Source: Gavia stellata
Lineage: Eukaryota; Chordata; Aves; Gaviiformes; Gaviidae
Length of the DNA stretch: 64,000 bases
Direction: 5' to 3'
Assembly (NCBI RefSeq): GCF_030936135.1
Contig: NC_082599.1
Coordinates: forward strand, 3,582,847-3,646,846
The notes under the pieces are model-generated. The model was not told the origin of the DNA. It did no database searches and saw only the letters and a list, made by a program, of their open reading frames with translations. Below are positions 48,601 through 52,362 of the stretch, one piece after another. Every line of letters starts with the position of its first letter. The stretch's first letter is position 1. A program made the translations under genes and the position numbers.

Positions 48601-51600
48601 GGGGGTGGCCAGTCCAGAATCTGTTGCATTCAAATAGCATTGGGTGCTACAGCTGGGAGACAGCCTGCAGTCTTGTCCTGAGAAAGCTCTGCTGTCGCCT
48701 TTGTCGTTGTTCATAGATAGCAGAGGGTGGCTCAGAGAGGCTCCAGTTTCCAGACAGAGGTGTTTTCCCATGTAATCCCTGTCGCTTTTTCTCTGCAGAG
48801 CTTCGGGCTGCGATGCAGAACTTCCCATCAGCTGCTACTGAAGAAGAGAGCGAAATAATCACACCATCCGAGCCTTTCCCAACTTACCAGACCTACGCCT
48901 TCCAAACAGAGATCAAGAGGTAATGAATCCAACTGAGCACTCAACCAGCCAGAGGGAAATGCTGCGTGTGGCTGGAGTTTAGAAAATTCAGTTTTATAAA
49001 TGCACTGCTCACCTAGTGTCACAGTGTTTTGTTGAAAACACCTCCACAGCAATACACGTAAACGTGAGATCATTGGCTGAGCGATCTTTCACCTTGGTTT
49101 GGTAGGATTCAGGTGTGGATTTTCTGAGAGTGGTGAAGCATCGGAACAGGCTGCCCAGGGAGGTGGTGGAGTCAACATCACTGGAGGTGTTCAAGGAACG
49201 TGTGGACAAGGCACTGTGGGACATGGTTTAGTGGGCATGGTGGGGATGGGTTGATGGTCAGACTTGATGATCTTCCAGGGCTTTTCCAACTGTAGTGATT
49301 CTGGGATTCTGGGAGAGCAAAAGGGTCTGTGCTGGGCACCAGGACAGCCCCTTAGTATATTGAGAAGTGAGCCCGGGGCTAATAAAGGCTCCTTTCCTTG
49401 CTGCATCAACCTTTGCAGCTACCAGTTTCAGACATGGGGTTGGGATTCAACTTTCTCTGCCTAGAAGATAGACACCAACTTATGTTGCCAACAGGAGATA
49501 GTTCCTTGCTCGATGCACGATGAGCCACCTTCTCTCTCTCCAAAGCAGTTAAGCTCTCACTCCTGCAATTTAAAGTGACTGTACAATTTGGAGACACAGG
49601 AGGGTGTGCAAACTGTGACAATAGATGCAGTAACTCCACATCGGGCATGGATGAAAAACACAGCATGGGATCCTGGCGGTTTTAAAGAACAGAAGCTCCT
49701 GGCTTTTCCAGGAGTAGCAGAGAAGCTTCACTTTCCTTTGTGTTCCTTTGTACCAGGGGGCGTTTCAGCATCGTCCGACAGTGCAGGGAAAAAGTAAGCG
49801 GCAAGACTTTAGCTGCTAAAATTATCCCTTACTGGCAAGAAGACAAGCAGACTGTGCTCCTCGAGTACCAAGTCCTGAGGAAGCTTCATCACACAAACAT
49901 AGCTCAGCTGAAGGGAGCCTACGTCAGCCCACGGCATTTAGTGTTGATCCAGGAGATGTGCGTGGGACCAGAGCTACTCCACTCTTTGGCATTACGGTAA
50001 TAACAAGTGGAGGGAAGAGTTTTCCAGTCAGGGCTGGTGTAGGGAGCAAAACGCCTATTGCTTTCCCTTGACAAAGTGGATCACCTCTCTTCATCTGTTC
50101 CAGTGTGCTGTCATTGCACACGGGATTTGTGATGCATTTGTTCTGCAACTTCTTGTGACATAAAAAAAATATTTAAGTTCCCTACAAGGTTGCGGTAGGG
50201 GACAATTCAGGGCCACCCAGTTGAGATGATGAAAGCAGTTTACAGTAGTTGATATGAAACCCCCTCTCCCATAACAAGGAGACTACTGTGGCTCAGGAAG
50301 CCTCATTTCTTCTCCATGTTGTTTCTCACAATGGCAGAAAATGGATCTGCTGAAATCCGCTGATTAAAGGGAATGGTGGGCATCAAATCTGCGTTTTGAT
50401 TTCTGCACAACCACTGCTTTCTCTGACATGCAGCTCTACAACCTCCTGAACCTCTTGCATCTGTAAAACTGATGCACAGTCTGGACCAGCCTCTCCATAT
50501 ACAACAGATTTGCTAAATGAGTAGAGTTGTTTCTTCTTGACTCTCAAGGGCCTCCTGGGATTAGACATCCATGGGAGGATGATAGTGGGTGTAGAATGGT
50601 GCCCTTGGGCATGCAGATAGGACACCTCTGGTTTCTATCCCCTTTCTTCTACCAGGACGTCGTACTCAGAAGTGGAGGTCCGAGATTACCTGTGGCAGAT
50701 CCTCAGTGCCATTGAGTATCTCCACGCACACAGCATCCTGCACTTGGATCTCAGATCTGAAAACATGATCATCACCGAGCCCAACCTGCTGAAACTCCTG
50801 GATTTTGGCAATGCACAGTTCTACACACAAGACAAAGTTATTACCATGGACAAGTGCATGGACTATGTTGAAACCATGGGTGAGTACAGAGTTCAGTCAC
50901 AGCAGCCTTGGCCTTGTACGCAATCTGTGGTAAACAGGACGGAGCCATTGGTCAAGGCAGCAGTTGGCCCCAGCAAGCAAAGTCTCCCAGGTGCTGCCCT
51001 CCAGTAACACTGTGAGTTTGCAGGAGCAGCTAGTGGTGACAGCCACCCCACTTGCAGAACACAGAGGACAAAGCCAGAGGTCACGGCCATCACCGCTCTG
51101 GCTGGCATCCATGTGTCCAGAGCTCAGGGGTATAGTATTACTACCATTTGGCCTGATGTTCTCAAGGTTTCATTGCAGTCATCGCCCACGAGGGTGTCTT
51201 ACCTCAACCAGCTCCCTGTACTTGAAGCTTTTTCTTCTTTACTCTTGGGAAGGTGGCAAAGCATAGAAGTACCTGCTGTTTTTGTGCTGTTCTCTGCATT
51301 GGAAAGGTGCGTGGCTCACACCGGTTTCCTTTTCTAGCTCCAGAACTGCTGACAGAGCAAGGAGCCCTCCCGCAGACTGATATCTGGTCCATTGGAATCA
51401 CAGCCTTCATCATGTAAGTCAGTCTCTCTTTCCCTGCCCTATGAGCAGCTTTAAAAGTGCAATTTCATAGTCATCAACCAGGGGAGATGCATTGACTCAG
51501 AGAGTTAACCTCAGTTGTGCCCCCTCTCCTTGGCAATGCCGCAGAAGGCTGCGTGACGGAGCGAGTGGAGCTGGCTGCACCATGCAACGATGCCCAGTCC

Positions 51601-52362
51601 CAGCGATGTCTGCAAGTAGAGTAGGGCTGTTTTACAACACAGCAGCTGCTGATGTTTCTCACTCAGCCTCATCTGAAAAGCCCCAACTTTAACAAGAAAA
51701 TTCAAATTACGCCAAGTGGCAAGGCAGCCAAAGTCATGAAACCCACAGAAGAACAGTGGCCTTTGGGATTTTGTTTTCCCATATGATGTTTCTGTGCATG
51801 GTCATGGCCCTCCTCTCACTCCTGGGTGGGAATGCCTGGGAGAAGGAGCATCTTGAGCGGTACCCTTCATGCTGATTAATTCTCTTCTTTTGGGGCAGGT
51901 TGAGTGCCAACTACCCCGTCAGCTCCGACGTAGCCTGCGAGTTTCTGAGAATGACCAGGAAGGGGAAAGTGAAGCTCACACGGTGCTATGCAGGTCTCTC
52001 CGGGGGAGCGGTGTCCTTTCTCCAGAGCACGCTGTGTGCAAATCCCTGGTAAGATGGTGTCTGCTCTCCCAACAGCATAGTTGGTGCAGATCCTGGCTAT
52101 TGCCCCTTCTTTCTCTCTATTTGCAAGGAGCCTCCTCACCCAACACGGACCCCCAACTGACCTTCTCACTTTTGTCTGTCCTAGGGGAAGGCCGTCAGCC
52201 TCGGAGTGCCTTCAGAGCCCATGGCTCCAGGAGACAGGTTTGGACAACAGGCAGCAAGCACTGGTTACCTTCCCCACCACCAAACTGAGGAATTTCCTCA
52301 CCGAACGGGAAAAGAAAAGGGGCCTGCTGTGCTCCAAGTATGGCCTCATGATTGCACAGTGA
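525..52362 (+). CDS. OBSCN: Obscurin (3' part of gene; RhoGEF-PH to kinase SK1)
   Basis: This entry gives the full span of the coding exons; exons are listed separately. Obscurin is a giant sarcomeric scaffold that links myofibrils to the sarcoplasmic reticulum and carries a RhoGEF and, in the long B form, two MLCK-like kinase domains. The domain order read here is end of DH, PH, Ig, Ig, linker, Ig, kinase SK2, long interkinase region, Ig, FN3, kinase SK1, stop. Only obscurin has RhoGEF-PH followed by two kinases. SPEG lacks the RhoGEF, and TRIO/KALRN have one kinase. Thirty-four exons join in frame for the B form (2,721 codons plus stop in this window), and ten exons for the A form (885 plus stop). 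All introns used are GT-AG. Remembered human obscurin shares many stretches, for example RILKG before the late Ig and [11 protein letters not shown] in SK1. The gene continues upstream of the window. Confidence 0.96.
2046..2204 (+). CDS. OBSCN: OBSCN exon: PH domain, first half
   Basis: The exon is 159 nt, phase 0 to 0, bounded by CTGTCAG and GTCTGA. It encodes 53 residues from [13 protein letters not shown] to IFKNIMK. The run [14 protein letters not shown] is the typical PH beta-strand pattern of the TRIO/obscurin/UNC-89 group. The PH domain follows DH and helps in membrane and GTPase binding. Confidence 0.92.
3493..3670 (+). CDS. OBSCN: OBSCN exon: PH domain, second half
   Basis: The exon is 178 nt, phase 0 in and phase 1 out, with acceptor CACACAG and donor GTGAGT. 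It encodes [20 protein letters not shown] and then the C-terminal PH helix ([14 protein letters not shown]). The conserved FEIWHE and W-V-K-E-I pattern closes the PH fold. The last base A joins TA of the next exon to give Ile. Confidence 0.92.
5335..5448 (+). CDS. OBSCN: OBSCN exon: Ig domain after PH, first half
   Basis: The exon is 114 nt, phase 1 to 1. It encodes [18 protein letters not shown], then VKLACKV with the B-strand Cys and VSWYK with the core Trp, a classic I-set start. The donor is GTATGA. A two-exon split of the Ig at the Trp, as here, is common in this gene family. Confidence 0.92.
6151..6318 (+). CDS. OBSCN: OBSCN exon: Ig domain after PH, second half
   Basis: The exon is 168 nt, phase 1 to 1. 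It encodes [11 protein letters not shown], then [20 protein letters not shown], which contains the D-x-G-x-Y-x-C motif closing the I-set disulfide, and ends in KILVQ. It completes the Ig begun at 5335. Confidence 0.94.
6481..6583 (+). CDS. OBSCN: OBSCN exon: second Ig, N-terminal part
   Basis: The exon is 103 nt, phase 1 in and phase 2 out, with acceptor TTTTGCAG. It encodes [19 protein letters not shown], then [15 protein letters not shown]. This is an I-set start with the first Cys in QFTC and the usual G-x-P turn. Confidence 0.93.
7193..7322 (+). CDS. OBSCN: OBSCN exon: second Ig, middle part
   Basis: The exon is 130 nt, phase 2 in and phase 0 out. It encodes [17 protein letters not shown] and then [10 protein letters not shown], giving the core Trp and the second Cys of the fold. 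The donor is GTAAGT. Confidence 0.93.
8427..8532 (+). CDS. OBSCN: OBSCN exon: end of second Ig; last exon shared by A and B forms
   Basis: The exon is 106 nt, phase 0 in and phase 1 out. It encodes [20 protein letters not shown], the last Ig strand, and then a polar tail ending AITIE. Its phase-1 donor (GTATGA) matches both the 43-nt exon at 15086 and the exon at 25412. It is therefore the branch point between the two 3' ends. Confidence 0.88.
11024..11174. mobile_element. Possible non-autonomous hAT transposon relic
   Basis: A 151-bp block is bounded by inverted ends CAGTGGTTT (11024-11032) and AAACCACTG (11166-11174). CAG-GGTT ends are typical of hAT elements (Charlie/MER group). The 8-bp flanks, CATTAGTA and GACTAAGG, share only the central TA and a few positions, as in an old, decayed target-site duplication. 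There is no transposase. A chance inverted repeat cannot be excluded. Confidence 0.4.
13121..13385 (-). mobile_element. CR1 LINE fragment (3' end, antisense)
   Basis: It begins with CACAGAGTCACAGAATCAC, the reverse complement of the CR1 terminal octamer, and runs through recognisable CR1 ORF2-end and 3' UTR sequence (for example AGCCTGTTCCAGTGCTTCAC) to the conserved region near 13385. It is 5'-truncated and lies in an OBSCN intron. Confidence 0.92.
15086..15128 (+). CDS. OBSCN: OBSCN 43-nt exon specific to the obscurin-A end
   Basis: The exon is 43 nt, phase 1 in and phase 2 out, with acceptor TTTGTAG and donor GTAAGT. It encodes [14 protein letters not shown]. It joins at phase 2 to the terminal exon at 18810 to give [17 protein letters not shown], very like the remembered human obscurin-A sequence. 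It cannot lead in phase into 25412 (phase 1), so it belongs to the A route. Confidence 0.86.
15129..18809 (+). other. OBSCN: OBSCN intron before the A-form terminal exon
   Basis: A 3.7-kb intron. I recognise no repeat family or additional exon. The acceptor is a CTTTCTGTCATCAG tract ending at 18809. The reading frame is open for 80 nt upstream of this acceptor, but the phase match and protein similarity start at 18810. Confidence 0.55.
18810..20301 (+). CDS. OBSCN: OBSCN terminal exon of obscurin-A (non-modular tail)
   Basis: The exon is 1,492 nt, phase 2 in, ending at TGA 20299-20301. It encodes about residues 389-885 of the window's A chain. It opens with [11 protein letters not shown] and a Ser/Pro/Arg-rich stretch, then has the conserved islands [43 protein letters not shown] and [10 protein letters not shown], and ends [10 protein letters not shown]. 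In mammals this tail of obscurin-A binds small ankyrin 1 in the sarcoplasmic reticulum. The acidic segment around 19630-19850 is the likely ankyrin-binding area, by family knowledge rather than a full motif match. The rest is low complexity and probably disordered. The B route skips this exon. Confidence 0.93.
22643..23182 (+). terminator. OBSCN: Candidate polyadenylation signals of obscurin-A
   Basis: Three exact AATAAA hexamers lie at 22643, 23077 and 23177, the first perfect ones after the TGA at 20301. Nothing in the sequence decides between them. GATAAA variants also occur closer to the stop (around 21250 and 21280). Confidence 0.35.
23715..23750. repeat. TG/TA simple repeat and A run
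   Basis: A short TGTG run leads into (TA)n and then a run of A. It is an ordinary microsatellite in the OBSCN intron. Confidence 0.8.
25193..25259 (+). repeat. Two-copy tandem duplication, about 33 bp
   Basis: GCCTTCTTAAGGCTCTTCTT followed by TTAAGTGTTAGA is repeated at once as a near copy with small indels (GCCTTCTAAGGCTCTTCTTA and on). It lies 150 bp before the first obscurin-B exon and has no evident function. Confidence 0.75.
25412..25669 (+). CDS. OBSCN: OBSCN exon: first obscurin-B-specific exon (linker)
   Basis: The exon is 258 nt, phase 1 to 1, with acceptor GTCTGTAG and donor GTAGGT. Joined to 8532 it reads [18 protein letters not shown], then [20 protein letters not shown], a likely short helix, then a Gly/Pro/Ser-rich linker ending [12 protein letters not shown]. 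No known domain. Its phase excludes entry from the 43-nt A exon. Confidence 0.85.
25670..28113 (+). other. OBSCN: OBSCN intron with a CR1 fragment
   Basis: A 2.4-kb intron. It holds the CR1 3' end at 27567-27715. I see no other exon. The acceptor is TGCTGCCAG ending at 28113. Confidence 0.55.
27567..27715 (+). mobile_element. CR1 LINE 3' end (sense)
   Basis: Shows the typical CR1 ORF2-end/3' UTR order: CATCCCTGGAGGT, GGACATGGTTTAGTGG, TCTTTTCCAACCTAAATGAT, then ATTCTATG octamers. It is heavily 5'-truncated. Confidence 0.93.
28114..28237 (+). CDS. OBSCN: OBSCN exon: linker before the kinase-side Ig
   Basis: The exon is 124 nt, phase 1 in and phase 2 out. It encodes [20 protein letters not shown], then a Glu/Ser/Thr-rich stretch ending RTVPITR. 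Low complexity and probably disordered. Its boundaries rest on phase continuity with the flanking exons. Confidence 0.8.
28238..29065 (+). other. OBSCN: OBSCN introns around the 28576 exon
   Basis: Introns 28238-28575 and 28710-29065. The second has a CACAGAATCACAGAATCA run at 28881-28898 that looks like the very tip of an antisense CR1; little else of the element is recognisable. I see no other features. Confidence 0.5.
28576..28709 (+). CDS. OBSCN: OBSCN exon: charged linker
   Basis: The exon is 134 nt, phase 2 in and phase 1 out. The acceptor is CATGAAAG and the donor GTAAGA. It encodes [20 protein letters not shown], then [20 protein letters not shown] and KTPT. No domain recognised. The run of alternating Val and charged residues resembles linkers just before Ig domains in this family. 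Confidence 0.8.
29066..29178 (+). CDS. OBSCN: OBSCN exon: Ig domain before SK2, first half
   Basis: The exon is 113 nt, phase 1 in and phase 0 out. It encodes [19 protein letters not shown], then [18 protein letters not shown]. This is I-set with the core Trp, but the usual first Cys is replaced by Gln-Ala (KFQAVIEG), so this Ig lacks the standard disulfide, as is seen in several intracellular muscle Ig domains. Confidence 0.92.
29179..31022 (+). other. OBSCN: OBSCN intron with old CR1-like block
   Basis: A 1.8-kb intron. It contains a (CA)n-like run at about 29837-29867 and an ancient CR1-like block at about 30012-30690. The acceptor is CATTCTTTCAG ending at 31022. Confidence 0.55.
30012..30690 (-). 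mobile_element. Old, diverged CR1-like LINE fragment (antisense)
   Basis: The segment resembles, along its length, antisense CR1-type LINE sequence of the kind common in turtles and crocodilians: CATGCAAACATCTTGCAT, then AGACTGAAGAGCCCCAACTT, CTCATCTGGAAGCTGTTAC, CACTGAGTGGGTGCTG and CATTTATGAATATATTAA, in that order. It is much more diverged than the other CR1 copies here. Recognition is from memory and its edges are approximate. Confidence 0.55.
31023..31191 (+). CDS. OBSCN: OBSCN exon: Ig domain before SK2, second half
   Basis: The exon is 169 nt, phase 0 in and phase 1 out. It encodes [20 protein letters not shown], then [19 protein letters not shown], the D-G-G-V-Y-T-C motif, and ends AELIVHE. 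It completes the Ig that precedes kinase SK2. Confidence 0.94.
31688..31769 (+). CDS. OBSCN: OBSCN exon: linker and start of kinase SK2
   Basis: The exon is 82 nt, phase 1 in and phase 2 out. It encodes [20 protein letters not shown], then EVKQEIGR, the first beta strand and the start of the glycine-rich loop, which continues as GCFSFV in the next exon. Confidence 0.92.
32383..32583 (+). CDS. OBSCN: OBSCN exon: kinase SK2 N-lobe
   Basis: The exon is 201 nt, phase 2 to 2. It encodes the rest of the glycine loop ([10 protein letters not shown]), the ATP-anchoring Lys in SCAAKFIPL, the alpha-C Glu in HQERDIL, and [13 protein letters not shown] to LILILEL, the hinge strand. The motifs needed for ATP binding are present. 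SK2 is the first of the two MLCK-like kinases of obscurin-B. Confidence 0.95.
33164..33224 (+). CDS. OBSCN: OBSCN exon: kinase SK2 hinge and alpha-D
   Basis: The exon is 61 nt, phase 2 in and phase 0 out. It encodes [20 protein letters not shown], the segment after the hinge with the E-E-L-L-D-R pattern typical of MLCK-like kinases. The donor is GTAATC. Confidence 0.9.
33731..33779 (-). mobile_element. CR1 LINE 3' tip (antisense)
   Basis: Starts CATAGAATCATAGAATGGTT, then GGGTTGGAAGGGACCTT, the reverse complement of the CR1 3' end. Only about 50 bp are left. Confidence 0.88.
33911..33960 (+). repeat. Tandem repeat, unit about 18-19 bp, nearly 3 copies
   Basis: TTTTAAAATGTATTTGTGT is repeated with slight decay. 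It is intronic and has no evident function. Confidence 0.8.
34342..34419 (+). CDS. OBSCN: OBSCN exon: kinase SK2 alpha-E and catalytic loop
   Basis: The exon is 78 nt, phase 0 to 0. It encodes [20 protein letters not shown], then LHLDIK. The HRD motif is HLD here; the catalytic Asp and the Lys two residues on (D-I-K) are kept. The loop continues PLN in the next exon. Confidence 0.95.
34567..34739 (+). CDS. OBSCN: OBSCN exon: kinase SK2 DFG to APE
   Basis: The exon is 173 nt, phase 0 in and phase 2 out. It encodes [20 protein letters not shown] with the metal-binding [23 protein letters not shown] with the activation loop, then [18 protein letters not shown]. The catalytic loop Asn, DFG and APE are all intact, so the fold looks catalytically competent. 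Confidence 0.96.
35291..35317 (+). CDS. OBSCN: OBSCN 27-nt micro-exon in kinase SK2 (alpha-F)
   Basis: The exon is 27 nt, phase 2 to 2, with acceptor CTCTCCTCAG and donor GTAAAT. It encodes AVGVITYL and completes the D-I-W codon before it. This is the core of helix alpha-F, normally S-x-G-V-I-x-Y-x-L in this family. Skipping would keep the frame but should wreck the C-lobe. Confidence 0.9.
35836..35988 (+). CDS. OBSCN: OBSCN exon: kinase SK2 C-lobe
   Basis: The exon is 153 nt, phase 2 to 2. It encodes [20 protein letters not shown], then [20 protein letters not shown] and GILQQHP, matching the MLCK/titin C-lobe pattern (SPFxG-x-D/N, LS-x-x-AKDF). Confidence 0.94.
36743..36788 (+). CDS. OBSCN: OBSCN exon: kinase SK2 alpha-H/I
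   Basis: The exon is 46 nt, phase 2 in and phase 0 out. It encodes [15 protein letters not shown], the R-P-S-A-x-x-C-L-x-H-x-W motif that closes MLCK-like kinase domains. Confidence 0.93.
37356..37433 (+). CDS. OBSCN: OBSCN exon: helix after kinase SK2
   Basis: The exon is 78 nt, phase 0 to 0. It encodes [20 protein letters not shown], then TRSKWQ, in the place where MLCK-like kinases carry their regulatory tail (K-L-K-x-x-x-x-R-x-K-W-Q). An autoinhibitory or calmodulin-binding role is by analogy only. Confidence 0.9.
37434..38309 (+). other. OBSCN: OBSCN intron before the giant exon
   Basis: An 876-nt intron with a TTTTGCTTTTCAG acceptor. The frame is open for 34 codons upstream of the acceptor, which is not coding by phase and similarity. 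I see no repeats. Confidence 0.55.
38310..41970 (+). CDS. OBSCN: OBSCN giant interkinase exon (1,220 codons)
   Basis: The exon is 3,661 nt, phase 0 in and phase 1 out, with donor GTAAGT. Its start, [19 protein letters not shown], continues the post-kinase tail; a Ser-rich run ([14 protein letters not shown]) follows. The long middle is Ser/Glu/Pro-rich, without a known fold and probably disordered. It includes the basic island [16 protein letters not shown] and [18 protein letters not shown], a phospho-motif-like stretch. The end, [20 protein letters not shown] and [15 protein letters not shown], closely resembles remembered human obscurin just before its late Ig. The exon probably encodes a flexible tether between SK2 and the Ig-FN3-SK1 unit. 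It is unusually long and would look like an independent gene in isolation. Confidence 0.94.
42594..42716 (+). CDS. OBSCN: OBSCN exon: linker before the late Ig
   Basis: The exon is 123 nt, phase 1 to 1. It encodes [20 protein letters not shown], then [19 protein letters not shown]. The SSFKLSSLM segment matches the ASFRLSGLK stretch remembered from human obscurin at the same place. Confidence 0.88.
43832..43942 (+). CDS. OBSCN: OBSCN exon: late Ig, first half
   Basis: The exon is 111 nt, phase 1 to 1. It encodes [17 protein letters not shown], then [19 protein letters not shown]. First Cys and core Trp are present: I-set. Confidence 0.93.
44061..44228 (+). CDS. OBSCN: OBSCN exon: late Ig, second half
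   Basis: The exon is 168 nt, phase 1 to 1. It encodes [20 protein letters not shown], then [20 protein letters not shown] and ends CIIRKA. The [17 protein letters not shown] run is almost the same as in remembered human obscurin. It contains D-x-G-x-Y-x-C. Confidence 0.95.
44358..44905 (+). mobile_element. CR1 LINE fragment with intact ORF2 C-terminal frame
   Basis: Sense-oriented CR1, 5'-truncated. The open frame at 44346-44819 encodes the reverse-transcriptase C-terminal end, with motifs [54 protein letters not shown] and [10 protein letters not shown]. The 3' end has ATTCTGTGATTCTG octamers. The frame is uninterrupted to its natural stop, which suggests a fairly young copy. Confidence 0.95.
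45217..45339 (+). CDS. OBSCN: OBSCN exon: FN3 domain, first half
   Basis: The exon is 123 nt, phase 1 to 1. It encodes [20 protein letters not shown], then [20 protein letters not shown]. The P-x-x-P-x-x-x-D start and the Trp and Tyr of a fibronectin type III fold are present. Confidence 0.94.
47341..47511 (+). CDS. OBSCN: OBSCN exon: FN3 domain, second half
   Basis: The exon is 171 nt, phase 1 to 1. It encodes [20 protein letters not shown], then [20 protein letters not shown]. The N-x-x-G-x-G-P-Y-S-type ending of FN3 is seen as [11 protein letters not shown]. The human counterpart ([13 protein letters not shown]) is recalled as nearly identical. Confidence 0.95.
48799..48919 (+). CDS. OBSCN: OBSCN exon: linker to kinase SK1
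   Basis: The exon is 121 nt, phase 1 in and phase 2 out. It encodes [20 protein letters not shown], then [13 protein letters not shown]. The TFAFQTQIQR of remembered human obscurin lies at the same place just before the kinase. Confidence 0.9.
49121..49312 (+). mobile_element. CR1 LINE 3' end (sense)
   Basis: From TGAGAGTGGTGAAGCATCGG through GGACATGGTTTAGTGGGCAT to GTGATTCTGGGATTCTGG. Very similar to the CR1 at 44358-44905 over its 3' 190 bp, so it is probably the same subfamily. Confidence 0.93.
49757..49996 (+). CDS. OBSCN: OBSCN exon: kinase SK1 N-lobe
   Basis: The exon is 240 nt, phase 2 to 2. It encodes [29 protein letters not shown] with the ATP-anchoring Lys, [20 protein letters not shown] with the alpha-C Glu, and [20 protein letters not shown], the hinge region. 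The glycine loop is short of its first Gly (K-R-G-R-F-S), as in the remembered human protein. Confidence 0.95.
50656..50879 (+). CDS. OBSCN: OBSCN exon: kinase SK1 catalytic loop to activation segment
   Basis: The exon is 224 nt, phase 2 in and phase 1 out. It encodes [37 protein letters not shown] (HRD as HLD, and the Lys two residues on replaced by Arg, with catalytic Asp and Asn kept), LLDFGNAQF with DFG, and KCMDYVETM. This is the second MLCK-like kinase of obscurin-B. Confidence 0.95.
51338..51413 (+). CDS. OBSCN: OBSCN exon: kinase SK1 APE and alpha-F
   Basis: The exon is 76 nt, phase 1 in and phase 2 out. It encodes [20 protein letters not shown], then ITAFIM. The APE motif and D-I-W-S-I-G of helix alpha-F are intact. 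Confidence 0.95.
51899..52048 (+). CDS. OBSCN: OBSCN exon: kinase SK1 C-lobe
   Basis: The exon is 150 nt, phase 2 to 2. It encodes [20 protein letters not shown], then [20 protein letters not shown] and CANPW. The [12 protein letters not shown] stretch is recalled in human obscurin SK1. Confidence 0.94.
52185..52362 (+). CDS. OBSCN: OBSCN last exon: end of SK1 and C-terminus of obscurin-B
   Basis: The coding part is 178 nt, phase 2 in, stop TGA at 52360-52362. It encodes [18 protein letters not shown], the R-P-S-A-x-x-C-L kinase end, then [20 protein letters not shown] and ends KYGLMIAQ. The human C-terminus is recalled as VTFPTARLRVF then RHNLAQVR. This fixes the 3' end of the gene. Confidence 0.95.

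Larger units (their letters stand above)
45340..49756 (+). other. OBSCN: OBSCN introns around the FN3 and SK1-linker exons
   Basis: Introns 45340-47340, 47512-48798 and 48920-49756. An AT-rich stretch occurs at about 47695-47805 and a CR1 3' end at 49121-49312. No other exon or element is seen. Confidence 0.55.
49997..52184 (+). other. OBSCN: OBSCN introns within kinase SK1
   Basis: Introns 49997-50655, 50880-51337, 51414-51898 and 52049-52184. All are GT-AG. I see no repeats or further exons. Confidence 0.6.

Noticed and set aside
525-52362. The gene could be SPEG, TRIO or KALRN
   Set aside because: SPEG has two kinases but no RhoGEF-PH; TRIO and KALRN have RhoGEF-PH but one kinase. The exon sequences match remembered obscurin in linker regions as well.
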